Of a stretch of 64,000 bases of DNA, positions 52,201 to 55,045 are shown one piece after another (within the stretch, counting starts at the first letter, position 1; every line of letters begins with the position of its first letter). A program made the position numbers and the translations under genes. Origin of the DNA: Elmis aenea (Eukaryota > Arthropoda > Insecta > Coleoptera > Elmidae). Location: positions 51,342,970 through 51,406,969 of the forward strand of contig OX393579.1 of the NCBI GenBank assembly GCA_947652605.1. Reading direction: 5' to 3'. Below the pieces are notes generated by a model. It worked only from the letters and a program-made list of their open reading frames with translations, was not told the DNA's origin and made no database searches.

Positions 52201-55012
52201 ATTATTATTATTAACCTACTTAGATAGTAATTAATATGACTATAAATTAAATTAATAATTATAATTATGCTTCAAAGTGGCCACCGTTTTTTTGAATACA
52301 CAATTGACACCGTTTTAATGTTCTTTGCACTTTTAACAAAGTATTATGTCTGATTTCTCCTATAGATGTCCTTATCTTGGTTTTTAAATTTTCAACACAA
52401 CGTGGCTTTTCCTTGTAAACTTTATCGTTAATAGTCCCCCACAAAAAAATCTAGAGGCGTTAGGTCTGGAGACCTAGGGGGCGTAACGGGACCTCAGTTA
52501 CATATTCAGTTAAAAAATCTTTCTATAAAATAATTTGATACAATTTGTGCATTGTGAGCAGGTGCTCCTTCATGCTGAAAATATTTTAAATTTTGTATCA
52601 TGTTCAATGGAAGGTCGTCCATCATTTCTTGTAACTCATTTTGTAAAAATACCAAATAGCGCACTGAATTTAGATTTTCCTCATAAAAATATGGACCGAG
52701 TATTTTCGTACCAAGAATTGCACACCAAACATTGATACTAAAAACATGTTGATCACGTCTTTCAACCGTTATGTGTGGATTTTTCTTCACCTAGTAAATA
52801 TGATTTTTTCTATTAAATAAATATAATCCATTGTTTGTAAATTTTGCCTCGTCAGTAAATGGAATTGATTGAGAAAAGAGTTCGTGCCTTCGGTTTTCTT
52901 CAACGAACCATGTGGCATAATTAAATCTTCTTTCCAGATCTGTTGGGCATAACGTATTTCCGATATGATGACGATAAGGCTTAAAATTATTGTTTTTTAA
53001 ATTATTCTTGCTTGTTCTCTGGATACGTTATACTCAAGTCCAATTTCTCGTATGGATGCATTTGGTTTAAAAGTATTGTATGCCAAAACACAAAGTGAGC
53101 TTCACTTTTCTCCATATATTTACGTGAATATGTATTAACAACTTTATTGTTTATACTTGCAATTTCGTGTAACACAATTATCGGTACAGATATTATCTGT
53201 ACACTTGATTGGATATACATATATTATAATTGTGTATGTTTTATTTGCGTTTATAGAGTTAATAAAAGTAAAATTTACTCTTACTTCGAAATGCACTAAT
53301 GTAAAAGAAGATTTACTGTCAGATGTGTTGCTAGTAAGATTAAATGGATTGTGAAAATGTATATTGTGCAGTATGTGCAAACTATTAAGTTAAAGTGTAT
53401 TTCAACTTCATTTTTTATATATTATTAATGTGTATGTTTTATTTGCGTTTAGAGTTAATATAAGTTTTCTTCTAATATCTTTTTTATTTATAACCTTCAT
53501 GGGAACATTTAGTGAACTATCCACTTGAATTAATTATTTTGTCTTGTTAAATAATTACAGCAGGATCTTATTTAATTCAAATTCATAGATTTTTAGTACT
53601 AAAACAAACTTAAAACAGCACTGCTATATTTTTATATTTTTAAATAAAAATCGTGTGTACAATTTAAACTAATTAAGTTGTATTTTTGCACCTTACGGTT
53701 GTTATACTAAATAAAATGGTTAAATGTTAATGTGTTTAACGATTTGGTAAATTTAATATGGCGGCGGTTCGCCACTCCCAAATATGCTGTCCGTGAGCAT
53801 CAAACCCCATCGTCATCGTTTATATTTTAGTGGAAACGCAAATATTGTTATTGTATTTATAGAGGGTTATAGTGACTTACAAAAAAAATAGTCCTCGATT
53901 TTTTGACGACAAAAAAAATTGTAAAACCGGTTTTAACCGTTATTATTTCGGTTCACGAAAACGAAAAAGAATTTTTTTCGGTTAGAACAAAAACGATATA
54001 TTTCGTTTTCGTTCTGAACAGAAACGAACGGAATTTTTTTCGTTTTTAGTCCCTGCTTATAACCATTCATTTTTTCATCGAAGCAGGTTTTGCAGACCAT
54101 AAATACATATTCCAAGCAAAAATATTCATCAAAAAGTCGGTAACAATATAATATTTGCTGTATATTTTCATTTGTTCAGCAAGAAATGCGCAGGCCATAT
54201 CAGTCGAAAGTCTTTTCTGACAAATCGGTTAAAAGTTGAAGTACATAGAGGAATTAGCTGGACGCCCAAGTTTTGATACGCGTTGGCTAATGAGATACTT
54301 AAAAAATTCAGAGAAACGTATCTCATAGATACGTTGCGCCTGGCAAAGGGTTAAAAAAAAAACTCCATGCTTATGTCTATTTGTTAAATTCAAAATATTA
54401 ACTGAAATGGAGTTTTTGCTCTTGTTTCCTTTGGGCTATTTTGTGTTACAGTTGGTATGTAGAGCTTGAAATTAAGAAAACCTTTCGAACATGCAAAGGT
54501 ACATTAGGGAAAATATTACAGCTCATTGTAATCAAAAATTTAATTATAACTTGCTTTTCTTCTCGCTTTTCTTCGAGAAAACGTGAAAGTCTTCGCTTAA
54601 TAAAAGCTATTCTTAAAGTTTGCTGTTTTTTTAAGACATTTGTACACGAATAACTCAAAGAAAAAAGAGCAAGAACGCGTTTTTTATTTATTAAGTACGC
54701 ATATTAAAAGCGCCGATAGCCATTTAACGTTTTGTTTTTGTTGCAGTGGCGGCAAGTTCATAAGCACCGGTGAAAAAATCCGTCTGCCCGATGATGTCAC
54801 AATGGGTTACATTATTGGTAAGTACACGTAATTGAGGAAACGTCAATTAAATTAAACGAAGCAATTGCCCGGAGAGCGGAGAGTTGAATTAACTTACACC
54901 TACTTTGTTATTTATAGAGCATTTACTGAGGAAACCTTTGACCGTGGTCGACCAATTCCATTCGCATTTAGAACCCATGAAATTCATCAGGAGGGAGCTG
55001 CTCAGCGACCAG
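4118..55012 (+). CDS. fng: fringe glycosyltransferase, partial gene (four exons)
   Basis: Exons 4118-4265, 41075-41160, 54747-54817 and 54918-55012 join in frame and read as the catalytic and C-terminal part of Fringe. From family knowledge, Fringe is a Golgi type II membrane enzyme that adds GlcNAc in beta-1,3 linkage to O-fucose on EGF repeats of Notch, changing its response to Delta and Serrate. Seen here: the metal-binding acidic triplet in HFDDDNYVN, the [16 protein letters not shown] block, [16 protein letters not shown] and [15 protein letters not shown]. The four pieces cover about 133 codons. The N-terminal anchor, the first part of the catalytic domain and the last exon are absent, so the gene runs off both sides of the window. 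All visible junctions are GT-AG and phases match (exon 1 ends phase 0, exon 2 leaves two bases, exon 3 leaves one base, exon 4 ends phase 0). Lunatic, manic and radical paralogues are vertebrate; a single insect fng is the simplest reading. Confidence 0.95.
4266..4997. other. intron, nothing recognised
   Basis: Begins with the fng splice donor GTAAGTG at 4266. The rest is AT-rich, with no coding match and no terminal repeats seen. Confidence 0.4.
4998..6299 (-). pseudogene. Jockey/CR1-type LINE, 5'-truncated, copy 1
   Basis: The minus strand encodes about 286 residues of reverse transcriptase (6296-5436): [28 protein letters not shown] and the catalytic box MFADDTML. The order and spacing match Jockey/CR1-group polymerases. 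The frame shifts near 5460 by one base relative to the copy at 7296-7866, and coding similarity continues beyond it. The 3' end at about 5000 has a GTAA/AAGT-type tail. The endonuclease domain and 5' end are lost. It is inactive because of truncation and frameshift. Confidence 0.85.
6300..7295. other. intron, nothing recognised
   Basis: AT-rich spacer between two inverted LINE copies. There is no open frame of note and no TIR or duplication that I could identify. Confidence 0.4.
7296..7866 (+). pseudogene. Jockey/CR1-type LINE 3' end, copy 2
   Basis: The plus-strand frame 7291-7731 gives the C terminus of the same LINE family as 4998-6299; both carry [20 protein letters not shown]. This copy is open through to the natural stop and shows what the frameshifted copy has lost. 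A 3' UTR follows, then a tail of ACTT repeats at 7846-7866. It is inverted relative to copy 1 and lacks everything upstream of the C-terminal domain. Confidence 0.8.
7870..9111. mobile_element. hAT-type element, ATTTAAATC family, copy 1
   Basis: It begins CAGGGTTGAGCA and ends ATCCACCCTG, giving a CAGGGT-type inverted end. A perfect 8-bp duplication CTTACAAG flanks it at 7862-7869 and 9112-9119, diagnostic of hAT-type integration. Both subterminal regions are arrays of ATTTAAATC-type palindromic motifs, about 120 bp on each side. The right array contains three copies of a 20-bp unit (9006-9065). The interior has no transposase, so the element is non-autonomous. The second copy is 13098-14446. 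Confidence 0.9.
9120..9949. other. intron, nothing recognised
   Basis: Contains an 83-codon open frame at 9532-9783 with no recognisable product or flanking gene signals. No terminal repeats seen. The segment around 9480-9620 is GC-richer than its surroundings. Confidence 0.35.
9950..10215 (+). pseudogene. LINE C-terminal tail fragment
   Basis: The plus strand reads, with small frameshifts, as a stretch like [13 protein letters not shown] followed by a basic RRRERPRT tail. This is the usual C terminus of insect endonuclease-reverse transcriptase LINEs. No RT core is present. Orientation is opposite to most related fragments in the window. Confidence 0.45.
10216..10656. other. intron, nothing recognised
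   Basis: AT-rich, with a 62-codon frame at 10423-10611 of no recognisable identity. No repeat structure found. Confidence 0.35.
10657..10940 (+). repeat. dispersed repeat R1, copy 1
   Basis: This segment, from GGTGTGGTTTA to AAGGAAATTTTCA, is also present in inverted, expanded form at 19207-19590. Shared blocks include AAAGTAACGCTAC, GCCGAAATTCGTCAAAAA and the TTACCGTGTAATAATGC block (the other copy carries its complement). It carries several TTTGACA/GATTGGT-type motifs in both orientations. No coding capacity; probably a non-autonomous element, class unknown. Confidence 0.6.
10941..12041. other. intron, nothing recognised
   Basis: AT-rich. One open frame of 81 codons at 11685-11930 has no recognisable identity. 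No terminal repeats were found until the TA-flanked element at 12042. Confidence 0.35.
12042..12593. mobile_element. TA-flanked CAGGGTG MITE
   Basis: It starts CAGGGTGTTTCATAA after TA (12040-12041) and ends with the complement of CAGGGTTTCTTAAG before TA (12594-12595). TA target duplication and these short inverted ends fit a Tc1/mariner-type non-autonomous element. No coding capacity. Confidence 0.65.
12594..13089. other. intron, nothing recognised
   Basis: AT-rich spacer between two mobile elements. No reading frame or repeat identified. Confidence 0.35.
13098..14446. mobile_element. hAT-type element, ATTTAAATC family, copy 2
   Basis: Same family as 7870-9111: begins CAGGGTTGAGCAG, ends TTTATCCACCCTG, with a perfect 8-bp duplication GTTTTAAG at 13090-13097 and 14447-14454. 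The interiors are collinear and highly similar. The main difference is expansion of the 20-bp unit TGATTTAAATCAAAAAAATC to eight copies (14241-14400) versus three in copy 1. No transposase. Confidence 0.9.
14241..14400. repeat. 20-bp tandem repeat inside hAT element, eight units
   Basis: Eight head-to-tail copies of a 20-bp unit, almost identical; the second unit has one change and the last ends CAAATAAATC. Each unit carries one GATTTAAATC palindrome. It sits in the right subterminal array, where transposase binding sites of hAT elements usually lie. Confidence 0.9.
14455..15041. other. intron, nothing recognised
   Basis: Contains opposing short frames at 14570-14776 and 14628-14825 with no recognisable product. 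The portion 14640-14830 is GC-richer than its surroundings. No terminal repeat identified. Confidence 0.35.
15042..16257. mobile_element. Harbinger-like non-autonomous element
   Basis: The ends are inverted repeats TGGGTCGATTCTGTGT (left 15042; complement at 16242-16257). A TTA direct repeat flanks both sides (15039-15041 and 16258-16260), which fits the TWA target of PIF/Harbinger elements; other DNA transposon classes cannot be excluded. Both subterminal regions are rich in TCGTAA/TTACGA motifs. The central 480 bp is a GC-rich cluster of direct and inverted minisatellite units. No transposase. Confidence 0.7.
15493..15945. repeat. GC-rich minisatellite cluster with inversion
   Basis: A 46-bp unit starting GAAGAAGTCTTTCAAGGTCG occurs at 15493, 15539 and, after a related spacer, 15630. 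The spacer carries a second unit (GTCTTTGAAATGTTTGAG) that recurs near 15590, 15680 and 15880. From about 15750 to 15870 the same motifs run in the opposite direction (ATTTCAAAGACT, CTTCGGCAACC), so the cluster can form large hairpins. It lies wholly inside the Harbinger-like element. Confidence 0.8.
16400..16910 (-). pseudogene. LINE 3' fragment with expanded polypurine tail (copy 2)
   Basis: 16600-16910 matches the same 3' LINE sequence as 930-1100, 29810-30115 and 44886-45080; the TACCTTTC..GTCGA block and the CTCCATCCCTGTCTATCATTG block are shared. The C-terminal coding is heavily decayed. The 3' tail, a short TTC tract in the other copies, is here about 210 bp long (16408-16615). Confidence 0.6.
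16408..16615. repeat. polypyrimidine microsatellite
   Basis: An almost pure C/T tract of TTC and TCC triplets, with a higher-order period near 24 bp (CTTCTTCCTCCTCCTCTTCC plus TCCT). On the minus strand it is pure purine. Long open frames here (poly-serine on one strand, Lys/Arg on the other) are artefacts of the repeat. Confidence 0.95.
16911..19206. other. intron, nothing firmly recognised
   Basis: About 2.3 kb of mainly AT-rich sequence. Around 17167-17500 there is a stretch starting TGTTGGGG with an AATAAA at about 17308 that resembles a solo LTR, but I found no matching end or duplication. A 76-codon frame at 18158-18388 has no recognisable identity. Confidence 0.35.
19207..19590 (-). 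repeat. dispersed repeat R1, copy 2 (expanded)
   Basis: Inverted relative to 10657-10940, with the same two ends. The middle contains an extra segment, including a partly inverted copy of the AAATCTGAGTTTG..GATTGGTCGAAAA block, so the copy is partly palindromic. No coding capacity. Confidence 0.55.
19610..20730 (-). pseudogene. LINE reverse transcriptase relic, copy A
   Basis: The minus strand reads in broken frames: [13 protein letters not shown], then [10 protein letters not shown] (20384-20340), then [13 protein letters not shown] where the catalytic FADD is changed to FADN. The low-coordinate half decodes to the decayed C-terminal tail. Nucleotide blocks are shared with 45300-46560 (for example CAATCTTTGTAAGTGTCCCC and TTCTAGGTCCCTTTGACTTC), so both are copies of one LINE family. 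Many stops and shifts; inactive. Confidence 0.75.
20731..22039. other. intron, nothing recognised
   Basis: AT-rich for the most part, with a more complex segment at about 21600-21840. No coding match or terminal repeat was found. The first bases of the TA-flanked element follow at 22040. Confidence 0.35.
22040..22686. mobile_element. CAGGGTGATT palindromic element, deletion copy
   Basis: TA at 22038-22039 and 22687-22688 flank ends CAGGGTGATTGAAATT and its near complement. The arms repeat inverted blocks such as TTATTATAATAGCTAGAGTA and TTTGGCAAAGTTGCTAAATT. The sequence is clearly related to both arms of the 1.48-kb element at 58998-60476 but lacks part of the right arm and the whole coding loop. 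A deletion derivative of the same family. Confidence 0.8.
22689..22903. other. partial CAGGGTG-ended repeat before Gypsy insertion
   Basis: A single CAGGGTGAATTC terminus preceded by TA lies at 22705. No matching right end was found, either before the Gypsy element or after 27561. Confidence 0.3.
22909..23120 (+). repeat. 5' LTR of Gypsy element
   Basis: 212 bp, TG...CA with short inverted ends TGTA/TACA. It contains TTTTATACATG, possibly a TATA-like promoter motif, and a poly(A) signal AATAAA at 23081-23086. Confidence 0.95.
23180..27160 (+). CDS. Gypsy Gag-Pol polyprotein
   Basis: 1326 codons, one frame, start context CAAAATGG. In order: Gag-like region (residues 1 to about 225); zinc knuckles at 229 (short CX2CX3HX3C) and 247 (standard CX2CX4HX4C); aspartic protease with DSGS at 310-313; reverse transcriptase with D529 in KIDLSQAY and FLDD at 589-592; RNase H with D738, E780, D805; integrase zinc finger H958/H961/C991/C994; integrase core D1022, D1076, E1112 (D-35-E spacing for the last pair). 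A basic C-terminal domain follows, without an obvious chromodomain. All catalytic residues expected of the family are present and there is no frameshift between Gag and Pol, so the element could encode active enzymes. From family knowledge, Gag forms the particle, RT copies the RNA and integrase inserts the DNA. Fusion of Gag and Pol implies processing by its own protease. Confidence 0.97.
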   Translation: MAHHVLPVIGEFNGQSDDWIIYAERLEQYFTASKITDEKIQVAVLLSSVGVNTYKLLRDLCDPVLPKEKSITELFKIIKQHFTPPISIFRERIAFYKSAQDANESVAEWYAKIKSLAVNCEFGVHLEVILKDKFISGLRDGPILDRLCEEKPTENLKRLIEVAVQKETVTGATKRREEIHWIKAKSEGLASRGQRHNAAGHQRKYPGSNQEKYHHRKETVWSDKKGTSCAVCGNVHGANCRYRNYACKNCLQVGHLAKVCTLKNKVKCNFIETEKAIELSMHSLNVNNIKIPPIVCNIQIDEIPFQVEIDSGSPISAISKFSFEKYFSHLKLEVPCILVKGYTGEIIQPLGYFQAKSNFNNVVKTISFYVVQDASANLVGRDFLKAYDMELQVVKKMESQQSELDRLLQKYPWVFDGKLGKYKYSQISLQLKSEVKPIFIKPRPIPFAYRKKIEQQLERLQEEGVITPIEASEWGTPLVPIVKADGSLRICGDYKSTINKYLEPVKYPLPRIEEIFSSLQGGLQFSKIDLSQAYIQFELEAESRKLVAWSTHKGIYAVNRMPYGIAPASAKFQRHLEQLLQGLEGVINFLDDIVVTGKTREEHSRKLDEVFKRLESAGLKLNKEKCQFFQDEITYLGHVINKDGLKKTNDKVKAILEAPKPTTVTQVRSFVGLVNYYGKFVPNLANHLRPIYNLLGKNPEVSWNEECDKAFHDIKQIMASDTVLAHFDPALPIILTCDASQYGVGASILHLMPTGEERPIGFVSRVLMPAEMKYSVIHKEALAIYYAVERFQQYLRGIKFTIRTDHRPLLTLFGEHKGIPLMHANRLQRWAIFLSGFDYHIEYVKGKQNCIADCLSRVPLPIKYLSTVYNDSCQYLKFASMEGLPINDKLVAQETQKDPLLKSVMKCIRGKWPETVMEETQPYYRRRLELTIERGCIMWGHRVVIPKQLRKTMLQELHVSHLGVVKSKALARSYLWWPKVDQEIEQMAKSCLPCLQQRADPPRVKVKPWPETKEPFERIHLDFLGPIQNKQYLILTDAYSKWPEVFEMKNCNSKEVIVKLRETFARFGLPKTVVSDNGTPFVSNEMNDFFSKNGIKHITSPPYSPSSNGSAENAVRTFKSKLNASLMDDKNKNTETSTLIARYLLSYRNIQHSTTNITPAERMLGRKLRMRLDLIKPSNQEIVEVKQNRTVKYFNIGEKVMVRDYRVINKRQWTPALIVKRKGRYVYICKTTTGTIWKRHANQIIPRGAFENEKEEPPHKEQLRHTVRTKIGRPVEEVDQQEPVQQNRGNPEPLREFSPNNTTTAEPSRRTSSRKALPPSRYGFDD
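27345..27556 (+). repeat. 3' LTR of Gypsy element
   Basis: Identical to the 5' LTR by eye over 212 bp. Its AATAAA is at 27517-27522, in sense with fng transcription. Confidence 0.95.
28388..28740 (-). pseudogene. pogo-like transposase C-terminal fragment
   Basis: The minus strand encodes a lysine/glutamate-rich stretch, then [19 protein letters not shown] and RNYHLRC. The Cys/His spacing resembles the C-terminal PHD-like finger found in many insect pogo/Tigger-type transposases, with the usual tryptophans missing. The open part is 103 codons (28699-28388). No DDE residues are here. Confidence 0.6.
28775..29100 (-). pseudogene. pogo/CENP-B-type helix-turn-helix fragment
   Basis: The minus strand reads [20 protein letters not shown], the psq-type helix-turn-helix seen in pogo-like transposases. 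It continues with [16 protein letters not shown], a frame shift in an A-run near 28915, [17 protein letters not shown] and [15 protein letters not shown], the CENP-B-type second DNA-binding helix region. It stops soon after, with the catalytic core deleted. Confidence 0.8.
29810..30115 (-). pseudogene. LINE 3' fragment (RGRPR-tail family, copy 3)
   Basis: Nucleotide similarity to 930-1380 and 16620-16830, including the TACCTTTCGGGGTCGA block and the CTGGCATGCGTAGTCGATGT block near 30042. Coding capacity is lost. Confidence 0.55.
30116..31674. other. intron, nothing recognised
   Basis: No element ends found. Frame 30331-30624 (97 codons) has no recognisable product. Segments at 30780-31260 have more balanced base composition than the AT-rich surroundings and could be old unique sequence. 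Confidence 0.35.
31675..31952. repeat. inverted cluster of AATTCTTCGCC motifs
   Basis: The left arm (31675-31750) holds about five spaced copies of ACAATTCTTCG. The right arm (31858-31950) holds about five of the complement CGAAGAATTGT. The outer ends also pair: GGAACATTGTT on the left, complement AAGAATGTTCC on the right. The centre is about 105 bp of AT-rich DNA. Looks like a MITE with subterminal repeats; no clear target duplication. Confidence 0.65.
32256..32812. mobile_element. hAT MITE with GGAGC arrays
   Basis: Terminal inverted repeat CAGGGGTTTGGAGC, with its complement at the right end. A perfect 8-bp duplication ATCTGAAG lies at 32248-32255 and 32813-32820. Both subterminal zones are arrays of GGAGC/GGAGCGC motifs; the centre is AT-rich. 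No coding capacity. Confidence 0.93.
32821..33763. other. intron, nothing recognised
   Basis: Two opposing frames (32827-33132 and 33008-33289) have no recognisable product. The sequence at 33290-33720 is not visibly repetitive within the window. Confidence 0.35.
33966..34138. mobile_element. short hAT MITE with CTCGA/GAGACGA arrays
   Basis: Only 173 bp. Ends TAGTGTTGCC and complement GGCAACACTA. A perfect 8-bp duplication CTTACATG at 33958-33965 and 34139-34146. The interior is almost entirely CTCGA, GAAATTCTCGA-type and GAGACGAGACGA repeats. It lies about 200 bp after a single CAGGGTGATTAG terminus at 33764. Confidence 0.92.
34535..34646. mobile_element. short TA-flanked CAGGGTGGTCC MITE
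   Basis: TA on both sides, ends CAGGGTGGTCCAC and complement GTGGACCATCCTG. The right half (CTCTTACCGTTTACGAGATC) is also found at 51014-51073 and inverted at 49230-49290, marking a dispersed family. Confidence 0.75.
34647..35439 (-). other. intron with one unidentified 72-codon minus ORF
   Basis: 35291-35073 on the minus strand encodes 72 residues ending in a stop, starting at a Met just after an in-frame TGA. Its composition looks protein-like and not repeat-derived (contains [20 protein letters not shown]). I do not recognise it. It could be the last exon of a nested gene or chance. The rest of the interval shows nothing. Confidence 0.3.
35440..36300 (-). pseudogene. LINE 3' half, RT C-terminal part (THD-tail family)
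   Basis: The minus strand reads [19 protein letters not shown] (the catalytic ADD region), then [14 protein letters not shown] and [13 protein letters not shown], then after a frameshift [18 protein letters not shown] and the tail [12 protein letters not shown]. The 3' end block ATCATGAGTCC..CTACTGTTAGG is shared with 60838-60860, and the TGTAGGACT block follows in both. Decayed by frameshifts. Confidence 0.75.
36301..37849. other. intron, nothing recognised
   Basis: One 84-codon plus frame (36822-37076) with no recognisable product. 36880-37080 has a higher GC content. No element ends found. Confidence 0.35.
37850..38390 (-). pseudogene. mariner transposase relic
   Basis: The minus strand, in two frames, carries [12 protein letters not shown] (the linker region before the catalytic core), LTPEQK, then [15 protein letters not shown] where the usual catalytic aspartate of GDE is asparagine. 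[14 protein letters not shown] and [10 protein letters not shown] follow, then [13 protein letters not shown]. The order matches Tc1/mariner-superfamily (mariner) transposases. Stops, shifts and the D-to-N change make it inactive. Terminal repeats not identified. Confidence 0.85.
38391..39224. other. intron, nothing recognised
   Basis: No coding match. The part at 38760-39130 has mixed composition and no repeat partner in the window. Confidence 0.35.
39225..39415 (-). pseudogene. DDE transposase fragment (IS630/Tc1-mariner)
   Basis: The minus strand is open through [19 protein letters not shown], then [19 protein letters not shown], then [26 protein letters not shown] carries the second catalytic aspartate of this transposase group. 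Both flanks are lost; only about 60 residues survive. Confidence 0.75.
39416..41074. other. intron, two CAGGGTG-type termini only
   Basis: Isolated CACCCTGTA termini lie at about 40539-40546 and 40647-40654; the second reads GTGGACCACCCTGTA, the same end as the 34535 MITE. I found no matching left ends. Opposing frames at 40071-40325 and 40307-40558 have no recognisable product. The polypyrimidine tract and acceptor of the next fng exon end at 41074. Confidence 0.35.
41075..41160 (+). CDS. fng: fng exon with FATGGAGF block
   Basis: The acceptor is TTTTATTTTTACAG at 41074; the donor is GTAACT at 41161. It encodes [19 protein letters not shown] and on to MMPVA, then two bases that are completed by the next exon to give serine. 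The GGAGFCLSR block is strongly conserved in the Fringe/GT31 family. It follows directly from the KNA end of the previous exon, so no coding exon appears to be missing from the 36.8-kb intron. Confidence 0.95.
41501..42778 (-). mobile_element. hAT element, decayed, with C-terminal dimerisation remnant
   Basis: Ends CAATGTTCCCTCTAA (left) and complement TTAGAGGGAACACTG (right), a hAT-type inverted repeat. The flanking octamers CTCTTGGT (41493-41500) and CTTCTGGT (42779-42786) differ at two positions, compatible with an old 8-bp duplication. The minus frame 42149-41883 encodes [19 protein letters not shown] and [11 protein letters not shown], the conserved hAT C-terminal dimerisation block. The remaining transposase is broken by stops. 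Confidence 0.8.
43032..43439. mobile_element. piggyBac-type MITE
   Basis: TTAA lies on both sides (43028-43031 and 43440-43443) next to inverted ends CCCTTTCA. TTAA targets with CCC-starting ends are characteristic of piggyBac elements. The interior contains GGGACATAAT/TGTCCC-like blocks in both orientations and no coding frame. The inverted ends are short (8 bp), so classification is moderate. Confidence 0.6.
43444..44885. other. intron with GC-richer unique island
   Basis: A G homopolymer of about 10 lies near 43461. From 43850 to 44580 the sequence is GC-richer, contains no repeat partner in the window, and holds a cysteine-rich 80-codon minus frame (44163-43921) that I do not recognise. 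Could be an unannotated exon or regulatory DNA; the evidence is composition only. Confidence 0.35.
44886..45190 (-). pseudogene. LINE 3' fragment (RGRPR-tail family, copy 4)
   Basis: Shares GTACCTTTCGGTATGCTTTT-type sequence and CACTTCTGCCTATCGT with 960-1020. The minus strand reads [18 protein letters not shown], the basic C-terminal tail. Confidence 0.6.
45300..46565 (-). pseudogene. LINE reverse transcriptase relic, copy B
   Basis: Same family as 19610-20730. The minus strand carries RT pieces in broken frames: around 46130-46330 the GFRKSG/LSPLLF region, around 46030-46070 [11 protein letters not shown] with an intact ADD, 45846-45628 with [15 protein letters not shown] and [12 protein letters not shown], then [11 protein letters not shown] and [12 protein letters not shown] at 45608-45375. 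Numerous frameshifts; no endonuclease domain. The junction with the Helitron-like element is at 46571. Confidence 0.75.
46572..47144 (+). mobile_element. Helitron-like non-autonomous element
   Basis: It starts TCTATATATATGTATAAAAG with a preceding A, and has GTTTGTTTGTTTG soon after. The 3' end has a short hairpin ACCCG-TGCAACGC-CGGGT (47116-47133), then 11 bases and CTTG followed by T, close to the canonical CTAG-T. No target duplication is expected or seen. No Rep/helicase coding. Recognised by the 5' and 3' end structure; the terminal CTTG variant lowers confidence. Confidence 0.6.
47265..47765 (-). pseudogene. hAT-like transposase fragment
   Basis: The minus strand reads in at least three frames: [38 protein letters not shown], then [19 protein letters not shown] and [12 protein letters not shown]. 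This order resembles the late part of ZBED5-like domesticated/hAT transposases. No inverted ends were found. Low-moderate confidence on the family, higher that it is a decayed coding relic. Confidence 0.5.
47766..49209. other. intron, nothing recognised
   Basis: A relatively unique stretch. 48270-48900 has more balanced composition, with overlapping minus frames (48483-48271, 48488-48285) that do not resemble known proteins. No element ends found. Confidence 0.35.
49210..49942. mobile_element. TA-flanked CAGGGTG element, composite
   Basis: Left end CAGGGTGGTCCACAGAGAAG after TA; right end complement of CAGGGTGATTCAGTTT before TA. The two ends share only CAGGGTG, so this may be two elements fused or one with diverged ends. 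The left 80 bp is inverted relative to the 34535 and 51014 family members. No coding. Confidence 0.5.
49943..50447. other. intron, unique GC-richer island
   Basis: 50060-50440 is GC-richer than its neighbours, has no repeat partner and no convincing frame. Possible old functional non-coding DNA, by composition only. Confidence 0.35.
50448..51073. mobile_element. TA-flanked CAGGGTGTCCC element carrying a SINE
   Basis: Left end CAGGGTGTCCCAAAACG after TA (50446-50447). The right end block ending GTGGACCAACCTG before TA (51074-51075) matches the right end of the 34535 MITE. A SINE interrupts it at 50753-51005. Confidence 0.55.
50753..51005 (+). mobile_element. tRNA-derived SINE, copy 2
   Basis: A head with A-box-like GGTGGCTGGTTG (50761) and B box GGTTCGAATCC (50807-50817), then the shared body (GTAGAGGTTTCAGGTGGTTTC, one base shorter in the match I trust). 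It is clearly the same family as the minus-strand copy at 1458-1717. A perfect 13-bp duplication CACAGACGATAAA lies at 50740-50752 and 51006-51018. Unlike copy 1, the 3' end is not poly(A) but ends in a GC-rich CCGCGCGAGCGGAACCA. Confidence 0.88.
51074..52264. other. intron, one solo hAT-like end
   Basis: At 51817 a terminus CAGCGATTCTTAACCTGGGG resembles hAT MITE ends of the type CAGNGNTTCTNAACCTGGGG, but no right end was found. Frame 51594-51385 is unidentified. Confidence 0.35.
52265..53170 (-). pseudogene. Tc1/mariner-type transposase relic
   Basis: The minus strand, from high to low coordinate: HTH-like [18 protein letters not shown] (about 53060), then [36 protein letters not shown] (first catalytic D), an in-frame TAG near 52791, then [20 protein letters not shown] and [14 protein letters not shown], where the second catalytic residue is Glu instead of the usual Asp. 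A shifted frame follows with [13 protein letters not shown]-like third-acid region and [19 protein letters not shown]. The order fits the insect transposase group that often carries an N-terminal DUF4817 helix-turn-helix. Inactive. Confidence 0.85.
53171..54746. other. intron, one partial hAT-like end
   Basis: 53930-54053 is rich in AACGAAAACGAA-type motifs and ends TTTTTAGTCCCTG, the complement of CAGGGACTAAAAACG, resembling one end of a hAT MITE. The left end was not found. The rest, up to the splice acceptor at 54746, shows nothing. Confidence 0.35.
54747..54817 (+). CDS. fng: fng exon with [10 protein letters not shown] block
   Basis: The acceptor is TTTTTGTTGCAG at 54746; the donor is GTAAGT at 54818. 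It encodes [11 protein letters not shown] and [12 protein letters not shown], with one base left over for the next exon. The PDD pair is the second conserved acidic site of the family. The following intron is only 100 bp. Confidence 0.95.
54918..55012 (+). CDS. fng: fng exon with FHSHLEPM block
   Basis: The acceptor is TTATTTATAG at 54917; the donor is GTAATT at 55013. The leftover G plus AG gives glutamate, then [27 protein letters not shown] and LSDQ. The exon ends in phase 0. In insect Fringe a further segment follows to the C terminus. I read to 64000 and did not find it, so the last exon should lie downstream of the window. Confidence 0.93.
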
Positions 55013-55045
55013 GTAATTTTTTGTAAATAATCAGTGTTTGGAGTA

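Noticed and set aside
53930..54053. hAT MITE with AACGAAAACGAA motifs
   Set aside because: Only one terminus (CAGGGACTAAAAACG) could be seen; the left end and target duplication are missing, so it is not listed as an element.
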